15,695 bases of DNA from Burkholderiaceae bacterium (lineage in GTDB: Bacteria; Pseudomonadota; Gammaproteobacteria; Burkholderiales; Burkholderiaceae_C): NCBI GenBank assembly GCA_025458585.1, contig JALOSD010000015.1:1-15695 (forward strand), given 5' to 3'. The notes beneath the pieces are model-generated. The model had not been told where the DNA came from. It ran no database searches and saw only the letters and a list, made by a program, of their open reading frames with translations. Positions 7,904-14,993 of the stretch are shown here, piece by piece. Positions within the stretch are counted from its first letter, which is position 1. Every line of letters starts with the position of its first letter. A program made the position numbers and the translations under genes.

Positions 7904-8431
7904 TCACGCGGACGCCGGCCGCGGAGGGTTCGGATGCAGCCTCGCCATCGTGTGCGCGTCGACGTAGACGCCGTCGCGCAGCGCGTAGGCGCGGTGCGTG
8001 CCCTCGTGCTCGAAGCCGAACTTGCGGTACAGCGCGATCGCCGGCGCGTTGTCGACGTAGACCGTCAGCTCCAGCCGCAGCACGCCGAGCCAGCGGTCGG
8101 CGTAGTCGCACAGCGCGCCCACCAGCGCGCTGCCGACGCCGCGGCGCTGCCACTCCGGCACCACGCTGATGCCGAGCATCATCGCGTGCCGCCGCCGCAC
8201 CGCCGTCCCGACCGGGTGCAGTCCGGCGCTGCCCGCCAGTTCACCGCCGACCTCGGCGACGAGGTGCAGCTCGGCCACGCCCGGCCCGCCGGGCTCGGCG
8301 AGCCGCGTGCGCCAGGAGTCGGCCGTCGCGTAGGGCAGCTGCGCCAGGCCGGCGAGGACCTCGGAGCGGTTCATCATGCGCTCGAACGCCTCGGCGTCCG
8401 TCGGCCGCGCGCGGCGCAACGTGATGTCCAT
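7904..8431 (-). CDS. GNAT-family N-acetyltransferase
   Basis: 175-residue single-domain acetyltransferase using acetyl-CoA. The start of the fold reads ITLRRARPTDAEAFERMM. The acetyl-CoA pyrophosphate loop is LGISVVPEWQRRGVGSALV (RRGVGS in motif A), and motif B is LELTVYVDNAPAIALYRKFGF followed by EHEGTHRAYALRDGVYVDAH. It resembles the YhhY/RimJ-like subgroup (L-amino acid or protein N-terminal acetylation), but the substrate cannot be assigned. The ATG at 8431 is preferred because GAGGAGGAG lies about 8 nt upstream on the minus strand; an in-frame ATG at 8476 adds 15 low-quality residues and overlaps the divergent gene. It is divergent from the ChaN-like gene, 38 bp apart. Confidence 0.92.
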   Translation of the reverse strand: MDITLRRARPTDAEAFERMMNRSEVLAGLAQLPYATADSWRTRLAEPGGPGVAELHLVAEVGGELAGSAGLHPVGTAVRRRHAMMLGISVVPEWQRRGVGSALVGALCDYADRWLGVLRLELTVYVDNAPAIALYRKFGFEHEGTHRAYALRDGVYVDAHTMARLHPNPPRPASA

Positions 8432-8469
8432 CGTCTCGCTCCTCCTCGTCGACGGGCTATGCTGGCACG

Positions 8470-9258
8470 ATGACACACCGCCTGTCCATGCCCCGTGCCG
8501 CCTCGTTCAGGGCGCACCTCGCCACCGCGCTGCTGCTTGCCGCCGGCCTCGCCGATGCCGCCGTGCTTATCTTCGGCGAGCAGCACGACCAGCCCGACCA
8601 GCAGCGCCAGGTGGCCGACGAGGTGCGCCAGCGCGCCGCCGCCGGCACGCTGGCCGCCGTCGTGATCGAGATGGCCGACCGCGGCCGCGACACGCGCGCG
8701 CTGCCTGCCGACGCGAGCGAGGCGCAGGTGCGCGAGGCGCTGGCCTGGAACGGCTGGCCGTGGGAGGCCTACGCCGAGGTGGTGATGAACGCCGTGCGCG
8801 CGCGCGTGCCGGTGCTCGGCGGCAACCTGCCGCGCGCTGCGATGCGCGAGACCATGCGCGACGAGACGCTCGACGCCCAGGTTGGCGACACGGTGCGCGA
8901 GTTGCTGACGCGCGAGGTGCGCGACGGCCATTGCGGGCTGCTGCCGCAAAGTCAGGAACCGGGCATGGTGCGCATCCAGGTCGCGCGCGACCGCGCGATG
9001 GCGGCCACGGTCGCGCAGGCGCACGCCGACGCTGCGCCGGGGCGCGACGTGCTGCTGCTCGCAGGCGCGCAGCACGCTTCGCGCGACCGCGGCGTGCCGC
9101 TGCACCTGAGCGCGGGCACGTCCACCCGCATCGTGATGTTCGGCCAGCCGGTGGCCGGGCTGGTGGCCGACGAATGGCGCCCGGCCGCGGTCTCCCCGCA
9201 GCCCGACGCCTGTGAGGAGTTGCGCCAGCAGCTGCAGCGCCGCGAAGGCCGAGGCTGA
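8470..9258 (+). CDS. ChaN-like (DUF399, Tiki superfamily) exported protein
   Basis: 262-residue protein with a signal-peptide-like N-terminus (basic start, hydrophobic LATALLLAAGLADA ending near residue 30), so probably periplasmic. There is no lipobox cysteine. ChaN-family features follow: VLIFGEQHDQPDQQRQ at the first strand, VVIEMADRG, NGWPWEAYAEVVMNAV, LGGNLPRAAM, GHCGLLPQSQ, VARDRAMAATVAQAHA and LLLAGAQHASRDRGVPLHL. Known members bind haem (Campylobacter ChaN) or belong to the Tiki/TraB-like fold. In this copy the usual His pair after GExHD is Gln-Gln, and the domain starts directly after the signal peptide, so haem binding is doubtful. Start by ATG at 8470; an ATG at 8488 is possible. 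Confidence 0.82.
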   Translation: MTHRLSMPRAASFRAHLATALLLAAGLADAAVLIFGEQHDQPDQQRQVADEVRQRAAAGTLAAVVIEMADRGRDTRALPADASEAQVREALAWNGWPWEAYAEVVMNAVRARVPVLGGNLPRAAMRETMRDETLDAQVGDTVRELLTREVRDGHCGLLPQSQEPGMVRIQVARDRAMAATVAQAHADAAPGRDVLLLAGAQHASRDRGVPLHLSAGTSTRIVMFGQPVAGLVADEWRPAAVSPQPDACEELRQQLQRREGRG

Positions 9259-9275
9259 GCGCGCGCCGCCGCGCT
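9258..9275. terminator. Weak bidirectional terminator candidate between convergent genes
   Basis: AGCGCG (9258-9263) and CGCGCT (9270-9275) form a 6-bp GC-rich stem with a 6-nt loop. It spans the 15-bp gap between the ChaN-like stop and the alaS stop. There is no T-run on either strand, and such stems arise easily at this GC content. Confidence 0.2.
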
Positions 9276-11907
9276 AGACGCGCTCGGCGATCCACCCCTT
9301 CACGCTCGCCAGCGCGCGCGGCAGCGCGGCGGCATCCGTGCCGCCGGCCATCGCCAGGTCCGGCTTGCCGCCGCCCTTGCCGCCGACCTGCTGGGCGACG
9401 AAGTTGACCAGCTCGCCGGCCTTGAGCTTGGCGACGCTGTCCGCCGTCACACCGGCAGCCAGCTGCACCTTGCCGCCTTCGACGCTTGCGAGCACGATCG
9501 CCGCCGTCTTCAGCTTGTCCTTGAGTTTGTCGAGCGTCTCGCGCAGTGTCTTGGCGTCGGCGCCCTCGAGCGTGGCGGCCAGCACCTTCAGCCCCTTGAC
9601 GTCAACCGCCTGCGCCGCCAGCTCGTCGCCCTGCGCGCTGGCCAGCTTGCCCTTGAGCGCGGCGATCTCCTTTTCCAGCGCCCTCACCTGGTCGAGCACC
9701 GCGGCCACGCGCTGCGGCGCCTCGGCCGGCGTGACCTTCAGGGCGCCGGCCACGCCGTCGAGCGTGGTCTCGAGCTGCTGCAGGTAGGCCAGCGCGTTGT
9801 CGCCGGTGACGGCCTCGACGCGCCGGATGCCGGCGGCGATGCCGGTCTCCATCACGATCTTGAACAGACCGATGTCGCCGGTGCGCGCCACGTGCGTGCC
9901 GCCGCACAGCTCGCGGCTGCTGCCGATGTCGAGCACGCGCACCGTGTCGCCGTACTTCTCGCCGAACAGCATCACGGCGCCGAGCTTCTGCGCCTCGTCC
10001 ATGGCCACGACGCGCGCCTGCGTGGCGGCGTTGGCGAGGATCTCGGCGTTGACGATGGCCTCGACCTGCGCGATCTGCGCCGCCGTCACCGGCGCGTGAT
10101 GGCTGAAGTCGAAGCGCGTGCGCTCGTCGTTGACGAGCGAGCCCTTCTGCTGCACGTGGCCGCCGAGCACCTCGCGCAGCGCCTTGTGCATCAGGTGCGT
10201 GACGCTGTGGTTGCGCATCGTCTTCGCGCGCCGCTCGGTGTCCACCCGCGCGACGAACACGTCGCCGAGCTCGACCTCGCCCTCGACGACGCGGCCCTGG
10301 TGGCCGTGCACGCTCGCCTGCACCTTGACGGTGTCGACGACGACGACGCGCGAGCGCGCGTTGCGCAGCTCGCCCTGGTCGCCGACCTGGCCGCCGCTCT
10401 CGGCGTAGAACGGCGTGTGGTCGAGCACGATCACCACGTCGTCGCCGGCGCGCGCCCTCGTCACCGGCGTGCCGTCGACGTAGATCGCCGTGACCTTGCT
10501 GTGCTCGCACACCAGGTGCTCGTAGCCGTGGAAGGCGGTCGCGTCGCCGCTGTACTCGAGCCCCGCGGCCATCTTGAACTTGGCCGCCGCCCTCGCCTGC
10601 TCGCGCTGGCGGGCCATCGCGGCATTGAAGCCCGCCTCGTCGACCGCGACGCTGCGCTCGCGGCACACGTCGGCGGTGAGGTCGAGCGGGAAGCCGAAGG
10701 TGTCGTGCAGCTTGAACGCGAGTTCGCCGTCGAGCTGCTTCGCGCCGCGGGCCAGTTCACCCTCGAGGATCTCCATGCCGTTGGCGATGGTCTGGAAGAA
10801 ACGCTCCTCTTCCTGCTTCAGCACGTCGTTGATGCGCACCATGTCGCGCCGAAGCTCGGGGTAGGCCTCGCCCATCTCGGCGGCCAGCGGCGCGACCAGC
10901 GTGTGGAAGAAGGGCTTGCGCGCGCCGAGCTTGTAGCCGTGGCGGATCGCGCGCCGGGCGATGCGGCGCAGCACATAGCCGCGGCCTTCGTTGCCGGGGA
11001 TCACGCCGTCGGCCACCGTGAAGGCGCAGGCACGGATGTGGTCGGCGATCACCTTCAGGCTGGGACTGCCCGCGTCCACCTGCCCGGCGCCCGGGCCGGC
11101 GAACTCAACCGCCTGGCGCGCCGCCGCGAGCAGGCGCACGAACAGGTCGATCTCGTAGTTGCTGTGCACGTGCTGCAGCACCGCGGCCAGCCGCTCCAGC
11201 CCCATGCCGGTGTCGACGCTGGGCTTGGGCAGCAGGTGCATCTGGCCGTCTTCGGTGCGGTTGAACTGCATGAAGACGTTGTTCCAGATCTCGATGTAGC
11301 GGTCGCCGTCGGCGTCGGCGCTGCCCGGCGGGCCGCCGGCGACCTCGGGGCCGTGGTCGTAGAAGATCTCGGAACACGGCCCGCACGGGCCGGTGTCGCC
11401 CATCATCCAGAAGTTGTCACTCATGTAGCGCCCGCCCTTGTTGTCGCCGATGCGCACGATGCGCTCGGCAGGCAGGCCGATGACGTTCTTCCAGATGTCG
11501 TACGCCTCGTCGTCCTCGGCGTACACCGTGGCCCAGAGCTTGTCCTTCGGCAGCTTGAAATGCCCGGTCAGCAACTCCCAGGCGTAGACGATGGCGTCGT
11601 GCTTGAAGTAGTCGCCGAAGCTGAAGTTGCCCAGCATCTCGAAGAACGTGTGGTGGCGCGCGGTGTAGCCCACGTTCTCGAGGTCGTTGTGCTTGCCGCC
11701 GGCGCGGATGCACTTCTGCGCCGTGGCCGCGCGCGTGTACGGGCGCTTGTCGAAGCCGAGGAACACGTCCTTGAACTGGTTCATGCCGGCGTTCGTGAAC
11801 AGCAGCGTCGGGTCGTCGCCCGGCACCACCGGCGAGCTGGCGACGACGGCGTGGCCCTTCGACTCGAAGAACTTCAGGAAGGTGGAGCGGATCTCGGCGG
11901 CTTTCAT
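9274..11907 (-). CDS. alaS: Alanine-tRNA ligase
   Basis: 877-residue class II tRNA synthetase that charges tRNA-Ala and hydrolyses mischarged Ser/Gly-tRNA-Ala. The catalytic core begins IRSTFLKFFESKGH and contains HHTFFEMLGNFSFGDYFK (motif 1 region), NVFMQFNRTEDG and GRGYVLRRIARRAIRHGYK. The editing domain has both zinc-ligand motifs, HSVTHLMHKALR (HxxxH, around residue 570) and CGGTHVARTGDIG (CxxxH, around 670). The C-Ala domain ends with NFVAQQVGGKGGGKPDLAMAGG. The length is normal (E. coli 876) and no key residue is missing. The ATG at 11907 is the conserved start, but there is no strong ribosome-binding site. It lies only 29 bp downstream of vapC on the same strand, so it may be read from the toxin-antitoxin promoter or from one inside vapC. 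Confidence 0.98.
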   Translation of the reverse strand: MKAAEIRSTFLKFFESKGHAVVASSPVVPGDDPTLLFTNAGMNQFKDVFLGFDKRPYTRAATAQKCIRAGGKHNDLENVGYTARHHTFFEMLGNFSFGDYFKHDAIVYAWELLTGHFKLPKDKLWATVYAEDDEAYDIWKNVIGLPAERIVRIGDNKGGRYMSDNFWMMGDTGPCGPCSEIFYDHGPEVAGGPPGSADADGDRYIEIWNNVFMQFNRTEDGQMHLLPKPSVDTGMGLERLAAVLQHVHSNYEIDLFVRLLAAARQAVEFAGPGAGQVDAGSPSLKVIADHIRACAFTVADGVIPGNEGRGYVLRRIARRAIRHGYKLGARKPFFHTLVAPLAAEMGEAYPELRRDMVRINDVLKQEEERFFQTIANGMEILEGELARGAKQLDGELAFKLHDTFGFPLDLTADVCRERSVAVDEAGFNAAMARQREQARAAAKFKMAAGLEYSGDATAFHGYEHLVCEHSKVTAIYVDGTPVTRARAGDDVVIVLDHTPFYAESGGQVGDQGELRNARSRVVVVDTVKVQASVHGHQGRVVEGEVELGDVFVARVDTERRAKTMRNHSVTHLMHKALREVLGGHVQQKGSLVNDERTRFDFSHHAPVTAAQIAQVEAIVNAEILANAATQARVVAMDEAQKLGAVMLFGEKYGDTVRVLDIGSSRELCGGTHVARTGDIGLFKIVMETGIAAGIRRVEAVTGDNALAYLQQLETTLDGVAGALKVTPAEAPQRVAAVLDQVRALEKEIAALKGKLASAQGDELAAQAVDVKGLKVLAATLEGADAKTLRETLDKLKDKLKTAAIVLASVEGGKVQLAAGVTADSVAKLKAGELVNFVAQQVGGKGGGKPDLAMAGGTDAAALPRALASVKGWIAERV

Positions 11908-11936
11908 GGTCGGGCGGTCAGTGCGAAAAGGGGGTG

Positions 11937-12332
11937 TCAGAGGACGACGTCCAAGCCGACGTTGCGCGCGGCCTGGGCCAGCCGCTCATCCAGCGTGGCG
12001 AGGGCGCAGCGCCGCTGCGCGGCCAGGTCGATGTAGGCGGCGTCGTAGGCGGTCAGGTCGTGGCTGAGCGCGGCGATGTAGCGCTGGCGCACCGTGGCGT
12101 CGAAGGTGCCCGACGGCTCGATCTGCAGCGCTTCGATGCGCGCGACGATGGCCAGCATCTCCTGCGCGCCGATGCGGCCACGCCGCACCGCGCTGCGGAA
12201 CGCGTTGGCAACCTCGTAGGGCCAGATCGAGGGCACGAGCATGCGCGTCTGCGCCACCTGGCCGATGCCGGGGGGCCGCTGCTCGTCCGGCATCACCATC
12301 GCCAGCGCGTAGGAACAGTCGATGACGATCAA
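11937..12332 (-). CDS. vapC: VapC-type PIN-domain toxin (ribonuclease)
   Basis: 131-residue PIN-domain protein; VapC toxins are Mg2+-dependent RNases, mostly cutting tRNA or rRNA, and are silenced by their antitoxin. The acidic metal-binding residues are visible: D5 (IVIDCSYAL), E40 (WPYEVANAF), D97 (LTAYDAAYIDLA) and D115 (ALATLDERL). The length is typical. Its ATG overlaps the antitoxin stop as ATGA at 12329-12332, which fits coupled translation with antitoxin first. All catalytic positions are present, so the toxin looks intact. The target RNA cannot be told from sequence. Confidence 0.92.
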   Translation of the reverse strand: MIVIDCSYALAMVMPDEQRPPGIGQVAQTRMLVPSIWPYEVANAFRSAVRRGRIGAQEMLAIVARIEALQIEPSGTFDATVRQRYIAALSHDLTAYDAAYIDLAAQRRCALATLDERLAQAARNVGLDVVL

Positions 12333-12592
12333 CGCCGGCCTTCGTCGCGCCAGGCGAGGATCTCCTCGACCGTGATCGGGCCGCCGCGGCGCTCGATCTC
12401 GCGGCCGATTTGCTGCAACTCGTCGAGCAGCTGGTGTCGCTTGGCGACCAGCTCGGGCGAGACCTCGTTGATCGGCACGATCTTGGCCACCGGCTTGTTG
12501 TGGCGCGTGATCACGACCTCCTCGCCGCGCTCGGCGCGCGCGATCAGTTCTGACAGGTGCGTCTTGGCCTCGAACAGCCCCACGGTTTCCAT
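12329..12592 (-). CDS. Phd/YefM-type antitoxin of the VapC toxin
   Basis: 87-residue antitoxin. The N-terminal Phd/YefM DNA-binding fold reads METVGLFEAKTHLSELI, then RAERGEEVVITRHNKPVAKI, the classic pattern. The C-terminal helical part (VAKRHQLLDELQQIGREIERR and beyond) would wrap and inhibit the PIN toxin. It is the first gene of the pair and overlaps vapC by 4 bp. A perfect palindrome lies 31 bp upstream and a TAGAAT -10-like hexamer overlaps it, consistent with conditional autorepression. A weak GGTAGG ribosome-binding site precedes the ATG. Confidence 0.92.
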   Translation of the reverse strand: METVGLFEAKTHLSELIARAERGEEVVITRHNKPVAKIVPINEVSPELVAKRHQLLDELQQIGREIERRGGPITVEEILAWRDEGRR

Positions 12593-12622
12593 CGCCTACC
12601 TTTCGGTTGCTGCGGCTCGCAT

Positions 12623-12645
12623 TGGTTGAATCAACCAGATTCTAG
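12623..12645 (-). promoter_or_regulatory. Probable operator/promoter of the toxin-antitoxin (and alaS) unit
   Basis: TGGTTGA (12623-12629), a central A, and TCAACCA (12631-12637) make a perfect 15-bp palindrome upstream of the antitoxin gene. On the minus strand the adjoining hexamer TAGAAT (12645-12640) resembles a -10 box, which would put transcription start inside the palindrome. No convincing -35 was found. The site also lies 79 bp upstream of the divergent SIMPL gene and might affect it. Confidence 0.55.
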
Positions 12646-12715
12646 CCGCCCGTCGACGCTCGACCCGGCTGGGGTGTAATGCGGCGCCGGACCCTTTGCC
12701 CACCTGCGCCGCCCT

Positions 12716-13450
12716 ATGAACGAATCGCCCCTCGCCCGCGTGATCGCCGCCGTGCTGCTTGCCGCCGGCCTCGCGCTCGGCGGCTTCACGATCGGCCTCG
12801 GCCTCGAACGCTTCCGCATGGCCGACCGCTCGGTCACCGTCAAGGGGCTGGCCGAGCAGGACGTCGACAGCGACTACGTCACGTGGACGATCGCGTTCCG
12901 CCGCGCCGGCCACGACTTCGGCGCGGTGCAGCGCGTGCTCGCCGAGGACCGCGACCGTGTCGTCGCGTTCCTGAAGCGCCAGGGCTTCGACGACGCCGAG
13001 CTCGAGGTCCGACCGCTGCAGGTGCAGGACCTGTTCGCGCGCGACTACGCACCGGCGAACCAGCCGCTGCGCTTCACCGGCATCGGCCGCGTGATCGTCA
13101 AGAGCACCCGCGTGACGGCGGTCGAGGCCGCCGCGCTCGCCGTCGACCCGCTGATCCAGGCCGGCGTGCAGCTCACCGGCGACGGCGAAGGCCCCGGCGG
13201 CGCCGGGCCGCGCTACCAGCTGCGCGGCTTCAACGAGGTCAAGGCCCCGCTGCTCGCCGAGGCGACGCGCAACGCGCGCGAACAGGCGCAGAAGTTCGCC
13301 GCCGAGGCCGGCGCGCAACTCGGCCCGCTCAAGAGCGCGAACCAGGGCGTGATCACGATCAGCGGCAGCGACGGCCGCGGCTTCGACGACGGCAGCTCGC
13401 GCACGAAGCGGCTGCGCGTCGTCAGCACCTTCGAGTACGAACTGCGCTGA
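12716..13450 (+). CDS. SIMPL-domain (DUF541) membrane-anchored protein
   Basis: 244-residue protein with an N-terminal signal anchor (hydrophobic residues about 9-30), then a DUF541/SIMPL domain. The domain is seen in RSVTVKGLAEQDVDSDYVTW at its start, a middle part with FKRQGFDDAELEVRPLQVQD-like spacing, and the family's late pattern LLAEATRNAREQAQKFAAEA followed by GAQLGPLKSANQGVITI. Members are periplasmic or surface proteins of largely unknown function (E. coli YggE is the best studied, linked to oxidative stress). A glycine-rich insertion (GDGEGPGGAGP, near residue 157) is unusual. The ATG at 12716 fits; a GTAAT-containing -10-like hexamer at 12675-12680 is weak. The gabD start is 24 bp downstream, so cotranscription is likely. 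Confidence 0.88.
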   Translation: MNESPLARVIAAVLLAAGLALGGFTIGLGLERFRMADRSVTVKGLAEQDVDSDYVTWTIAFRRAGHDFGAVQRVLAEDRDRVVAFLKRQGFDDAELEVRPLQVQDLFARDYAPANQPLRFTGIGRVIVKSTRVTAVEAAALAVDPLIQAGVQLTGDGEGPGGAGPRYQLRGFNEVKAPLLAEATRNAREQAQKFAAEAGAQLGPLKSANQGVITISGSDGRGFDDGSSRTKRLRVVSTFEYELR

Positions 13451-13474
13451 CCACGGCGCGAAGGAGACCCGACG

Positions 13475-14962
13475 ATGGACACCAAGACCTCACCGCTGGC
13501 GCTGCTGAACGACGCGACGCTGCTGAAGACCGACGCGCTTATCGACGGCGCCTGGGTCGCCGCGCCGGCCCGCTTCGACGTCACCGACCCGGCCACCGGG
13601 CGCAAGCTCGCCGACGTCGCCAACTGCGGCGCCGCCGACGCCGACGCCGCGATCGCCGCCGCGAACCGCGCCTGGCCGGCGTGGCGCGCCAAGACGGCGA
13701 AGGAGCGCGCGGCGATCCTGATGCAGTGGTTCCGCCTGCTGCACCAGCACGCCGACGACCTCGCGCGCATCATGACCGCCGAGCAGGGCAAGCCGCTGGC
13801 AGAAGCGAAGGGCGAAGTCGTCTACGGCGCGAGCTTCGTCGAGTGGTTTGCCGAGGAAGCGAAACGCGTCTACGGCGAGACGATCCCGACCACCGACGCG
13901 GCCAAGCGCTACCTCGTCATCAAGCAGCCGGTCGGCGTGTGCGCGGCGATCACGCCGTGGAACTTCCCGATCGCGATGATCACGCGCAAGGTCGCGCCGG
14001 CGCTGGCCGCCGGCTGCCCGGTGGTCATCAAGCCGGCCGAGCAGACGCCGCTGTCGGCGCTCGCGGCGGCCGAGCTCGCGCAGCGCGCCGGCATGCCCGC
14101 CGGCGTGCTCAACGTGCTGAGCGCCGACAGCGCGAACTCGATCGCGATCGGCAAGGTGCTGTGTGCGAGCGACGTCGTGCGGCATCTGAGCTTCACCGGC
14201 TCGACCGAGGTCGGCCGCATCCTCGCCGCGCAGTGCGCGCCGACGATCAAGAAGATCAGCCTCGAGCTCGGCGGCAACGCGCCGTTCATCGTGTTCGACG
14301 ACGCCGACCTCGACAGCGCCGTCGACGGCGCGATGATCAGCAAGTACCGCAACGCCGGCCAGACCTGCGTCTGCGCGAACCGCCTGTACGTGCAGGCGGG
14401 CGTCTACGACGCCTTCGTCGCCAAGCTCGCCGAGCGCTCGAAGTCGATCAAGGTCGGCAGCGGGTTCGAGACCGGCGTCACGCAGGGCCCGCTGATCGAC
14501 GACCAGGCGATCTCGAAGGTCGAGGCGCACGTGGCCGACGCCGTGGCCAAGGGCGCGACCGTCGTCGTCGGCGGCACGCGCGCGCCGGGCATGGGCGATC
14601 GCTTCTACACGCCCACCGTGCTCGCCAACGTGACCGGCGAGATGCTGTGCGCGAAGGAGGAAACCTTCGGCCCCGTCGCGCCGGTGTTCCGCTTCGCCAC
14701 CGAGCAGGAAGCGATCGAGCTCGCGAACGCGACCGAGTTCGGCCTCGCGAGCTACTTCTACAGCCGCGACGTCGGGCGCATCTTCCGCGTCGCCGAGGCG
14801 CTCGAGTACGGCATGGTCGGCATCAACACCGGGCTGATCTCGACCGCCGAGGTGCCGTTCGGCGGCGTCAAGCAGTCGGGCCTCGGGCGCGAGGGCTCGC
14901 ACCACGGCATCGACGACTACGTCGAGATCAAGTACCTGTGCCTCGGCGACCTGAACAAGTGA
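13475..14962 (+). CDS. gabD: Succinate-semialdehyde dehydrogenase, NADP+-type (aldehyde dehydrogenase family)
   Basis: 495-residue cytoplasmic enzyme that oxidises succinate semialdehyde to succinate with NAD(P)+, the last step of 4-aminobutyrate breakdown feeding the TCA cycle. Family residues are clear: N163 in TPWNFPIAM, K186 in VVIKPAEQTP, FTGSTEVG (240-247), general base E264 in SLELGGNAPF and nucleophile C298 in RNAGQTCVCANRLYV. The double-Cys pattern TCVC is characteristic of GabD. The C-terminal EVPFGGVKQSGLGREG is also typical. AAGGAG (13461-13466) precedes the ATG by about 8 nt. No gabT or transporter is adjacent, so another aldehyde substrate cannot be excluded. Intact. Confidence 0.93.
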   Translation: MDTKTSPLALLNDATLLKTDALIDGAWVAAPARFDVTDPATGRKLADVANCGAADADAAIAAANRAWPAWRAKTAKERAAILMQWFRLLHQHADDLARIMTAEQGKPLAEAKGEVVYGASFVEWFAEEAKRVYGETIPTTDAAKRYLVIKQPVGVCAAITPWNFPIAMITRKVAPALAAGCPVVIKPAEQTPLSALAAAELAQRAGMPAGVLNVLSADSANSIAIGKVLCASDVVRHLSFTGSTEVGRILAAQCAPTIKKISLELGGNAPFIVFDDADLDSAVDGAMISKYRNAGQTCVCANRLYVQAGVYDAFVAKLAERSKSIKVGSGFETGVTQGPLIDDQAISKVEAHVADAVAKGATVVVGGTRAPGMGDRFYTPTVLANVTGEMLCAKEETFGPVAPVFRFATEQEAIELANATEFGLASYFYSRDVGRIFRVAEALEYGMVGINTGLISTAEVPFGGVKQSGLGREGSHHGIDDYVEIKYLCLGDLNK

Positions 14963-14993
14963 CGCCGCGCCTCCGAGTGCGTGGCGCCGGCGC

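Noticed and set aside
9892..12036. 714-residue plus-strand frame opposite alaS
   Set aside because: Antisense shadow of alaS; His/Val/Asp/Ala-rich without recognisable domains.
13490..14905. 471-residue minus-strand frame opposite gabD
   Set aside because: Antisense shadow of an intact GabD with all catalytic residues; no family resemblance of its own.
14984..14993. 10-bp palindrome GCGCCGGCGC as terminator of gabD
   Set aside because: It has no loop and no T-run, and short GC palindromes are frequent by chance here.
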